A DNA stretch of 64,000 nt from an uncultured Acetatifactor sp. Lineage in GTDB: Bacteria > Bacillota > Clostridia > Lachnospirales > Lachnospiraceae. The stretch lies in contig CAJTZD010000001.1 in the NCBI GenBank assembly GCA_910584235.1, positions 124,001 to 188,000 of the forward strand, read 5' to 3'. The translations under genes and the position numbers were made by a program. The notes beneath the pieces are model-generated. The model was not told where the DNA came from, made no database searches, and saw nothing but the letters and a program-made list of their open reading frames with translations. The first letter of the stretch is position 1. Each line of letters begins with the position of its first letter. Below, in pieces: positions 38,895 to 46,274 of this stretch.

Positions 38895-40448
38895 TTACAT
38901 GTCCTCGCATATAAGGATTGCATCGCGGCTTTGTATATACTCTTCATTTCTGATGTTCATCAACTCCTGTACGGAAGCTGTGATGTCTTTTCTATGCAGT
39001 TCTTCCAGCATGTATTCCAATATCCTTTCGTCATCGTAGCCGAATTTACCTTTGTCCACCCATATCACATCTCTCTCCCGGCGAAACCAGGTGAGCTGTC
39101 TCTTGGCGAAATGTCTGGTGTCCCGCTTAATGGTCTCCACGGCCTCCTCCAGGGATGCCTCGCCCTCCAGGTAGGCCAGGATTTCCTTGTAGCCAAGCCC
39201 CTGCATGGACACCATGCCCCGATGGCAGCCCATCTCCCGCAGGCGCTCCACCTCGGCCACAAGGCCCTGGCAAAGCATTTCGTCCACTCTTTTGCCTATA
39301 TTCTCGTAAATTCGCTCCCGGCTGTCATTGAGGACGAAGTAGCAGGCATTGTAGGCAGGGGCCTTTTCGCGTTCCCTCTCATTATGGCGCGATATGGGTT
39401 CCCCCGTCAAATGAAAAAATTCTAAAGCACGGATGACGCGCTTTCTGTTGTTGGGGTGTATGGCTTCTGCGGAGACGGGATCGATTTTCCGCAGCATATC
39501 GTGAAGATGCTGCGGCCCCTTTTGTTCCGCCAGTTCCTCCAGGTGAATGCGGTATGTCCCATTTTCTGCCAAGGCACCTCCGGAAGCTGTTCGCACGCTT
39601 TCTGTCGGGTTACTTTCGGTAACTGCGTTCGCAATTTCTATTAACTTACTGTCTGAAAGTATATCCACAGATCCATCCGATTCTGCCAACGTGCTTCCCC
39701 GGGCTGCTTCCCCTCCGGAACCGAAGTCGATATCTCTAAGCAGCGCCTGGACATAAAAGCCGGTGCCTCCGGTCACAATGGGGATGCGGCCCCGTGCGTA
39801 GATGCCGGGGAGGCACTGCTCGCATTTCTCCTTGAACACTGCCACACTGAACTCCTCCCAGGGCTCCAGGATATCTATCATGTGATGGGGGATGCCCTGC
39901 ATCTCTTCCTCTGTGATTTTGGCGGAACCGATGTCCATGTGGCGGTAGACCTGGCAGGAATCCGCCGAAATGATTTCGCCCCCTATGACCTTTGCCAGGG
40001 CGATGGACAGCTTTGTCTTCCCCACGGCCGTTGGGCCGGAGAGGATGACCATGGGCGGCTTAGCCGGATAAATCCCTCTTGCCTTTTCAATCAATTCAAT
40101 ATCCGCCAAATCCTTTTCCCTGCCAAGTTTCTTTTTCATCTGTATAAGTCCGTCTACACACACAACAGGAACGCCGCTGATAATATCCACTGTACCCTCA
40201 ATCCAGTTTTCAAAGATTTCAATATTTTCCGAATATAAAATCTTTCTGGTCCCGTCTTCACAGTACGAAACTGCATAGCCCTGCTGTTCCAATTTATCTG
40301 CCAGGAGCTTCGTGCACCCCAAATCAATGTCATGTGTCCGGGGGCGGAATCCATGTAAAACCATGGCGCCGCCCGCAACTACCCAGTATTCCTTTTTAGA
40401 AAAGGGAAGCTCCTGAAGTCGTTGCAGCATAGAATATTTATCAAACAT
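38895..40448 (-). CDS. miaA: Nucleotidyltransferase-MiaA fusion (tRNA dimethylallyltransferase)
   Basis: The protein has 517 residues, against about 310 for normal MiaA. Residues 1-125 form a complete nucleotidyltransferase-fold domain. It has GG at about 26-27, then D40-x-D42 (THDIDLG), a third acidic D88 (GTVDIISG) and the usual KKKLGREKDLADIELIEKA end. MiaA begins at M133 with the P-loop GPTAVGKT, then SADSCQVYRHMDIGSAKI, VTGGTGFYVQALL and the C-terminal RRERDVIWVD. An extra stretch of about 55 residues sits at 238-293. No ribosome site precedes M133, so one chain is expected. MiaA adds dimethylallyl to A37 of tRNAs; the extra domain's role is unknown. Confidence 0.9.
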   Translation of the reverse strand: MFDKYSMLQRLQELPFSKKEYWVVAGGAMVLHGFRPRTHDIDLGCTKLLADKLEQQGYAVSYCEDGTRKILYSENIEIFENWIEGTVDIISGVPVVCVDGLIQMKKKLGREKDLADIELIEKARGIYPAKPPMVILSGPTAVGKTKLSIALAKVIGGEIISADSCQVYRHMDIGSAKITEEEMQGIPHHMIDILEPWEEFSVAVFKEKCEQCLPGIYARGRIPIVTGGTGFYVQALLRDIDFGSGGEAARGSTLAESDGSVDILSDSKLIEIANAVTESNPTESVRTASGGALAENGTYRIHLEELAEQKGPQHLHDMLRKIDPVSAEAIHPNNRKRVIRALEFFHLTGEPISRHNEREREKAPAYNACYFVLNDSRERIYENIGKRVDEMLCQGLVAEVERLREMGCHRGMVSMQGLGYKEILAYLEGEASLEEAVETIKRDTRHFAKRQLTWFRRERDVIWVDKGKFGYDDERILEYMLEELHRKDITASVQELMNIRNEEYIQSRDAILICEDM

Positions 40449-40508
40449 ATTGTCTAAGCACGCTCCTTCTTCAATATTCGATTTCGGGCTTGTATCCCGA
40501 TCTGCCTG

Positions 40509-42929
40509 TCAGTTGACAATGCGCTTGAACTTCCGCTCCATCTCTGTCTTTGTCATGGTCACGATGGTGGGTCTGCCATGGGGGCAGTTGTAAGGATTGT
40601 CCAGGGTCAGCAGTTCGTCAATCAGAGCCTCCGCCTCCGGGACGCTTAATTTATTATTCCCTTTTACCGCGGCTTTGCAGGACATGGAGGCAATTTTTTC
40701 CTCAATGACCCGGATGCTGCCGAAACCGGTTCCGTCTAAGAGGCTGTCCAGCACCTCCAGGAACATCCCCCGCTCGTCACAGCCGTAGAGGTCTACCGGG
40801 ACGCTGCGCAGGGCATACTCGCTGCCGCCGAAAGCCTCCACCTCGAAGCCAAGGGCCGCAAAGGTGTCCAGATGCTGCCTCAGGACAGCCTCCTCCTGGC
40901 CGGAGAGACTGACGATCACGGGCGGCATCAGTCCCTGGGACAATACGTTCTTTTCTCGGTATCGCTTCATCAGACGCTCGAAATTTACTTTCTCATGAGC
41001 CGCGTGCTGGTCTATCATCATCAGTTTGTCTTCAAACTCGATAAGCCAGTAGGTCTCAAAGACCTGCCCGATGATGCGGAAACGGCTGCGGTTTTCCATG
41101 GTGAGGATTTTTTCCTCAAATAGGTTCATCTGCTCGCCGCTGTAGGTCTCCGGCTCATCCGCAGGCTGAATCTCTGTCAACTGCATGGTATTCTTTGCAG
41201 CGGAAAGCGAAAACGGTTCGTTTGATTGCGCCTCCTCTTCCAATTCCGAGGTCTCCGTGAAGAAAGGCTCTTCCGCCTCTGCATCCTCCGATTCCGGCGC
41301 AGTTTCTGCATCTGTGGCAGTTGTCATTGTTCCGGTCTCCGCCGGAGCCACTGCTGCGCTTGTAACTGTCATTGTAGCAGACTCTGCTTCCGGCGTTGCA
41401 GGCATAGTCCCGGCTGTTTCCGCCGGGTTCTCTGCGGGCTTTCTTTCCAAGGAATGCTCTTCTTCCATTCCTGCCCCACCCGATTCCCTTTCCGTCTGCG
41501 CATGTACATGTCCGGCATCTTCCCGCAGTTTTTCTGCAGACTGTCTTTCCAGACCGACATTTTCCAGCGGATTCTCTATTGGCTGTCTCCCCGGCCAGGC
41601 CGCACCTTGTTCCCTTTCCGTCCGGGAATGCATAAGTCCGGCACTTCCCAGAGGATTCTCCTCGGACTGCATTTCTGCATCTGCCCTGGCATAAGGCATG
41701 CCTGCCGTGCTGCCTTTCACCCGCTCCCATACAGGATTCCTTGCGAATTCTGCCGCCTCTGTTCTCTCCGTATCATATCTGGCCTCTTCCATCACCCGAT
41801 ACGCATCTGCGCGTCTATGCTCAAAGGGCTCCGGGGCAGACTTCTTCCCCAGCGCGGCCTGCTTCGCCTGCGCCCTCTGCTCTTCTTTCCTGGCCTCCCG
41901 CAGTTCCCGCTCCGTGGACAGGGAGGCTTTCGGAATCATCTCCCTGCTGCGAAGCGCCTCCCTAACGGCTTCCATCAGAAAATTGCTGAAACCAATTGTA
42001 TCATCAAACCTTACATCCATCTTCGTAGGATGCACGTTCACGTCCACCCGCCCTGCGTCCATGGTGATGTGCAGCACGCAGAACGGAAATTTGTGCTGCA
42101 TCAGATATTCCTTATACCCCTCTTCCACAGCCCTGGACACCACATTGCTGCGAATGAACCGGCCATTGATGAAATAAATCTCGAAGTTGCGGTTGGAACG
42201 CACCTGCACCGGTTTTCCCAGATATCCCTCCACCCGCGCCCCGTTTTTCTCCGCCTGAATCGGCACCAGTTCACCCGCCGTGTCCCGCCCGTAGATGCGG
42301 TAGATGACCTCTCTCAAATCCCCATTCCCCGAAGTGTGGAACTTCATCTGCCCGCCCGTAGTCAGCTTAAAGGAGATATCCGGCCTGGACAGCGCCAGAT
42401 GCTCCATCAAATCCACGATATAGCCGCCCTCGGTCACAGGCTGTTTCAAAAACTTTCGCCTCACAGGCGTATTGAAAAAGAGGTTCCGCACCAGAAAGGT
42501 CGTCCCCTCCGGCGCGCCCACCTCCTCGAAACCCGTCTCGTTTGCCCCCTCCAGGAGAATCCTGCTCCCCGTCATGCTGTCCGCGGTCTTGGTGATGACC
42601 TCCACTTTGGCCACAGCGGCGATGCTGGAAAGCGCCTCCCCCCGAAACCCAAGGCTGGAAATCCGCATCAAGTCTCCCGCGTCCTCGATCTTGCTGGTGG
42701 CATGCCGCAGAAAAGCCGTCCGTAGCTGCCCTCTTTCCATGCCGCAGCCATTGTCCGTCACCCGGATGAAAGATGTCCCCCCATCCTTTACCTCCACCGT
42801 GACGGCGCTGGCTCCCGCGTCAATGGCATTCTCCACCAGTTCTTTCACCACGCTGCTGGGGCGCTCCACAACCTCCCCTGCGGCGATTTTATCAATTGTC
42901 TCTGAATCAAGAATATGTATCTGTGACAT
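40509..42929 (-). CDS. mutL: DNA mismatch repair protein MutL, with expanded linker
   Basis: The protein has 806 residues. The N-terminal GHKL ATPase (1-340) has ELVENAIDAGA, TDNGCGM and GFRGEAL. The C-terminal domain (about 615-806) has the endonuclease motif DQHAAHEKVNFE from D640 and CPHGRPT, so the nicking activity typical of non-E. coli MutL is expected. The linker (340-615) is long, polar and Ala/Glu/Thr-rich, with short internal repeats and one copy of the 18-bp repeat (41448-41465). It follows the MutS gene by several loci, not directly. Confidence 0.95.
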   Translation of the reverse strand: MSQIHILDSETIDKIAAGEVVERPSSVVKELVENAIDAGASAVTVEVKDGGTSFIRVTDNGCGMERGQLRTAFLRHATSKIEDAGDLMRISSLGFRGEALSSIAAVAKVEVITKTADSMTGSRILLEGANETGFEEVGAPEGTTFLVRNLFFNTPVRRKFLKQPVTEGGYIVDLMEHLALSRPDISFKLTTGGQMKFHTSGNGDLREVIYRIYGRDTAGELVPIQAEKNGARVEGYLGKPVQVRSNRNFEIYFINGRFIRSNVVSRAVEEGYKEYLMQHKFPFCVLHITMDAGRVDVNVHPTKMDVRFDDTIGFSNFLMEAVREALRSREMIPKASLSTERELREARKEEQRAQAKQAALGKKSAPEPFEHRRADAYRVMEEARYDTERTEAAEFARNPVWERVKGSTAGMPYARADAEMQSEENPLGSAGLMHSRTEREQGAAWPGRQPIENPLENVGLERQSAEKLREDAGHVHAQTERESGGAGMEEEHSLERKPAENPAETAGTMPATPEAESATMTVTSAAVAPAETGTMTTATDAETAPESEDAEAEEPFFTETSELEEEAQSNEPFSLSAAKNTMQLTEIQPADEPETYSGEQMNLFEEKILTMENRSRFRIIGQVFETYWLIEFEDKLMMIDQHAAHEKVNFERLMKRYREKNVLSQGLMPPVIVSLSGQEEAVLRQHLDTFAALGFEVEAFGGSEYALRSVPVDLYGCDERGMFLEVLDSLLDGTGFGSIRVIEEKIASMSCKAAVKGNNKLSVPEAEALIDELLTLDNPYNCPHGRPTIVTMTKTEMERKFKRIVN

Positions 42930-43337
42930 AATTCCACCTTATCTGCAATATCTGCCTGGCAAATGATTGTAACGCTGACAAACATGCCGTGTTTATCTTA
43001 GCATAAAGCAATCAAAAACACAACATGTTCGTCTCGAAAGACCTTGTGGGGCGGGGAGAAGGAAGACATGTTTTTACCAGATGGAAGTCTGCGCGGGGCG
43101 CAGCAACATACATTCCATTGAAACTTCAGGTGAGATTGCTTTTATTCTACGGCTCTTTGATCCTGCAGACGGCAATGAGAGTAAAACCGAGGAATAGGGT
43201 ACTTTCTGGGACATGAAGCCTTATATGAATATAAACGGTACAGCGGAAAGACATTTTCGTCATTTCCGCTGTACCGTATTCTGTCAAACTAAGACCTTTT
43301 TGTCTGTTTCACTTCTTTGGGATTCCCTTTTTCGTTT
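42930..43337. other. 408-bp spacer before mutL with no convincing gene
   Basis: This spacer separates the mutL start from the end of the AAA/PD-(D/E)XK gene. It holds a perfect 15-bp hairpin (listed separately) and a 38-codon + strand frame at 43081-43197 that lacks a ribosome site. No promoter with both good elements was seen for mutL. Confidence 0.6.
43235..43277 (-). terminator. 15-bp perfect hairpin after the AAA/nuclease gene
   Basis: ACGGTACAGCGGAAA (43235-43249) pairs exactly with 43263-43277 over a 13-nt loop. On the minus strand TTTATATTC follows, so it is a probable terminator 61 bp beyond the stop of the AAA gene. Confidence 0.75.
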
Positions 43338-45068
43338 TTACTTTTGCAGCAATACCCTGCATTTTTTTCTATTGCAGGCAATGCCGTATTTCAGAATGGT
43401 TTCCAGGCCGTCCTGGCGTAGTTTTTCCTCATAACCTTTTGTATCTATTTGTTGCAGGGCTTCCTTGCAGCCTTTTTCCAGGATATCATATGCGTTCAGG
43501 GGCTTATTGCCATTGTCCGGGTATTTTACTTCTATCACAATGCCAATTCCCTCTTCCTCGCTTTCCACGAGGATATCGCTGTAACCATCGCCTGATTCCG
43601 CATTGGAGCGGATGTACCAGTCTTCCCGGTGGCTCAGCAGTCCCAGGAGAATACCGTGGTAGAAATTCTCTTTTTTGTTTTTACGCACACTTGTATCCCG
43701 TATGCTGATAGTCCTGGAGAGGTAGGCGTTAAACTGTTTTTCCACCGCCTCCGCATCTCCCATAGCGAATGCGTTGCAAAACGCGTCCAATGTGGGGGCG
43801 TCCCTGCGGGCTTCCTGCTGGAACCACTCCAGAATCTGGTCGATGAAGATCTTTCGTATTTCACGGTTCGGTATCGCCAGGAGATATACCTCATCCCCCT
43901 CCCTGCCCCGCTGTGTCAGATAGCCCGTGGTGAAGAGGATGCTCCAAAGGTTGTCGATGGAGGTATATAAATCTCGGTAGGTCAGCTCCTGATTGATTTT
44001 CTTGGGAATCACCTCTCCGTTGATCAAGCTTTCCAGTTCCCTCCTGGTACCCGCCTTTGCCATCTGGACAAAATTCCGGATGATGTCATTCCCGCTGGTA
44101 TTGACCCAGAAAGGTCTGGGAAGCGCGTCCGGCTCCGAGCGCAGCAGGTCAAGGTAGTTCACCACATCCCAGGGACAGTATACATCTGCATTGCCGAAGC
44201 GGTATCCGTCGTACCATTCTTTTATCATATCGAACCTGTCGCCGCATCCGTAATACTCTGCCATGGCCCGGACTTCTCCGTCCGTAAAGCCGAATCTTTC
44301 GTCAGACTGTAAATTTGTTATCGAAAGAACCTTTAGGTTATTCAGTCCGGTGAAGATGCTTTCTCTTGAAACTCTCAGACAGCCTGTGAGCACAGCCAAT
44401 GCCAAGCTGTGGTTGGTCTTCAGCGCCTGGCTGAAAAGACTGCGAATCAGGCTCACCATCTGGTCGTAATAGCCGTAATTCTGTGCCTTGTCTAACGGTA
44501 CATCGTATTCATCAATCAGAAGAATCACTTTCTGCCCATAATGCTTATGGAGGAGGTTGCAAAGGGTCAAAAGACCGGACGCAAGAACCTCCTGGGACAT
44601 GCTAAAGAATTGTTGGTGAGTGGTATCAATGGTGACCAACTTCTCATAGGCAGCCTTTTCCAGGTCGGTAAGCACATCACTGTCCAGCAGGAATTGAAAG
44701 CGCATGGCTTCCTTTCCGATGATGGTTCTAAGCATTCCCAGGGCGGCATCGTAGTCATTGCCGGCTACATCCTTCAAAGTGACGGAGATTACAGGGTACC
44801 TTCCCATGTGTTTCTCGCAAAGCTGCGTCTCTGCATGAACAACGAGCCCCTCGAAGAGCCGCGGATCACTGCCGTACTCGAAAAAGTATTTCAGCATGTT
44901 CATGTTCAGGGATTTACCGAACCTCCTGGGGCGTGTAAACAGGTTTATGCTTCCGGAACCCTCCAGGAGATCCTTTATCAGGGCTGTCTTATCTACATAG
45001 TAGTAGCCGTTTCTTCGGATATCCTCAAAATTTTCAATGCCGATGGGCAGTCTGGCTTTTGTTTGCAC
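43338..45068 (-). CDS. AAA-ATPase-like/PD-(D/E)XK nuclease superfamily protein
   Basis: The protein has 576 residues. The N-terminal AAA_ATPase-like domain (PF09820 type) starts LPIGIENFEDIRRNGYYYVD and has Walker A TRPRRFGKS and Walker B ILLIDEYDVPLD. The C-terminal PDDEXK_9-type region has GYSDILVESEEEGIGIVIEVK with the Asp, Glu and Lys of a nuclease-like fold. These proteins are multi-copy in gut anaerobes and of unknown function. GTG 45068 has AAAGGAG 5 nt upstream; an ATG at 45122 has none. Confidence 0.9.
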   Translation of the reverse strand: MQTKARLPIGIENFEDIRRNGYYYVDKTALIKDLLEGSGSINLFTRPRRFGKSLNMNMLKYFFEYGSDPRLFEGLVVHAETQLCEKHMGRYPVISVTLKDVAGNDYDAALGMLRTIIGKEAMRFQFLLDSDVLTDLEKAAYEKLVTIDTTHQQFFSMSQEVLASGLLTLCNLLHKHYGQKVILLIDEYDVPLDKAQNYGYYDQMVSLIRSLFSQALKTNHSLALAVLTGCLRVSRESIFTGLNNLKVLSITNLQSDERFGFTDGEVRAMAEYYGCGDRFDMIKEWYDGYRFGNADVYCPWDVVNYLDLLRSEPDALPRPFWVNTSGNDIIRNFVQMAKAGTRRELESLINGEVIPKKINQELTYRDLYTSIDNLWSILFTTGYLTQRGREGDEVYLLAIPNREIRKIFIDQILEWFQQEARRDAPTLDAFCNAFAMGDAEAVEKQFNAYLSRTISIRDTSVRKNKKENFYHGILLGLLSHREDWYIRSNAESGDGYSDILVESEEEGIGIVIEVKYPDNGNKPLNAYDILEKGCKEALQQIDTKGYEEKLRQDGLETILKYGIACNRKKCRVLLQK

Positions 45069-45213
45069 GGCAGCTCCTTTCCGGGATAGGAACGTAAATC
45101 CACCCTTTTGTTTTACTATCATTTATTTTACTATAATCCCCGGAGATTCACAAGCACGAATCCCGCAAAAACTTTGCCTGAAACTGCCCCCTGAAAGGCT
45201 AACAGCCCATCTG

Positions 45214-45684
45214 CTATTCCGCCCGGTGATCGGTGAATGTTTTGCCCGCGGTAAATGCCTCAATCTCCTCTCTTGTCACATCGCCTTTATAATTTTGGGC
45301 GCTGCCGCTGTAGAAACGGCCGGATTCCGCGACGAATTCAACTACACAATAATCTTCATCCTCCACGCCTCCCGGATAATACTGGATGTCCTGGGGATGC
45401 CAAAGCATTTCCCTGTATTCCCGTTCAAAATGAACCACCGCCCTGCCAAAGAGACAGAGGGCTTGAAAGGCGGAGGTGTCCGCAAAATAGAGGCAGGCAT
45501 TTCCGTTTTTCAGAAGGCTCTGCACATGGGCGGAGCTTGTATTCGTTGAAATCAAGTGACCGCCAATGCCCTTATGGAATGTGCAGAATACCGTGCGGAT
45601 ATTCTGCTTTCCGCTCTCATCGGTATAGCCGAGGAAAGCTATCTTAGAACGCTGAATCAAAGAGTGCATTTCCTGTTGTGTCAT
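45214..45684 (-). CDS. Pyridoxamine 5'-phosphate oxidase-like flavin-binding protein
   Basis: The protein has 156 residues of the split-barrel FMN-binding fold (IAFLGYTDESGKQNIRTVFC and an internal ACLYFADTSAFQALCLFGRA-type strand pair). The 4-bp overlap with the MarR gene shows co-expression under the palindromic operator. It may reduce or sequester flavin-type or redox-active compounds; substrate unknown. Confidence 0.85.
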   Translation of the reverse strand: MTQQEMHSLIQRSKIAFLGYTDESGKQNIRTVFCTFHKGIGGHLISTNTSSAHVQSLLKNGNACLYFADTSAFQALCLFGRAVVHFEREYREMLWHPQDIQYYPGGVEDEDYCVVEFVAESGRFYSGSAQNYKGDVTREEIEAFTAGKTFTDHRAE

Positions 45685-46169
45685 ATGTTTTCTTCCTTTC
45701 CGTTTCGATTTTCCTTCTCAGCCTGCCGCAGATTTTCCATGATCCTGTTCAGATATTTTTCCAGTTCTTCAATCTCCTCTCTGGAAAAATCCTGGAAAAA
45801 CAGGTCGTTCATCTGCTGAGATACCCGGTCATAGTCCTCCTTAAGCCCCCGCGCTTTCTCGGTCAGGCAGATCAGGGATTTGCGCCTGTCGTCCACGCCT
45901 TGCACCCGGCAGATCAGTCCGCCCTCCTCCATCCTTTCGAGCATGGCGGTAAGCGTATTCTTGGCCAGTCCGGTCTTTTCGGCGATTTCAACGATGGGAA
46001 CCCTATCTTTCTGCCAGAGCACATAGAGGATGTTCCCCTGTGATCCGTTGAAGTCTTCCACGCCGCAGTTTTGCAGCAGTTTCTGGAATACCCGCCGCTG
46101 CGTCAGTTTGATCTGTGAGATTAGAAAACCTGTTCTTGTTTCCAGAGGCGTCCCTCCTTCCATGGTCAT
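45681..46169 (-). CDS. MarR-family transcriptional regulator
   Basis: The protein has 162 residues with a winged helix at about 45-110 (VEIAEKTGLAKNTLTAMLERMEEGGLI) and a wing motif VDDRRKSLICLT. Flanking helices allow dimerisation. The start is uncertain: ATG at 46169 (chosen) or GTG at 46184, which abuts the AGGAAAG site. A near-perfect autoregulatory operator lies upstream, and the PNPOx-like gene is co-expressed by a 4-bp overlap. Confidence 0.9.
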   Translation of the reverse strand: MTMEGGTPLETRTGFLISQIKLTQRRVFQKLLQNCGVEDFNGSQGNILYVLWQKDRVPIVEIAEKTGLAKNTLTAMLERMEEGGLICRVQGVDDRRKSLICLTEKARGLKEDYDRVSQQMNDLFFQDFSREEIEELEKYLNRIMENLRQAEKENRNGKEENI

Positions 46170-46199
46170 AATCAGTGTGATCACTTTCCTGATACATAA

Positions 46200-46246
46200 A
46201 TAGTACTATATAGAACTTATTTTGTCAAGGTTCTATATAGTACTAT
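46200..46246 (-). promoter_or_regulatory. MarR operator: 17-bp perfect inverted repeat over the promoter
   Basis: ATAGTACTATATAGAAC (46200-46216) and its exact complement (46230-46246) flank a 13-bp centre. On the minus strand TTGACA (46223-46228) and TACTAT (46200-46205) are 17 bp apart, so one arm covers the -10 and spacer and the other lies upstream of -35. It fits autorepression of the MarR-PNPOx pair. Each arm is itself partly palindromic, so it may hold two dimer sites. Confidence 0.88.
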
Positions 46247-46274
46247 CTTTTGAATTCTGTCTTATCCTTATGTA

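Noticed and set aside
41226..42725. 499-residue + strand open frame opposite mutL
   Set aside because: It is antisense to mutL and Cys/Pro/His-rich, a typical shadow of the codon usage of the true gene.
43081..43197. 38-codon + strand frame with IHSIET, recalling the N-terminus of pyruvate formate-lyase activating enzyme
   Set aside because: It has no ribosome site, no radical SAM CxxxCxxC after it, and the match is only six residues. Too weak to call a gene or pseudogene.
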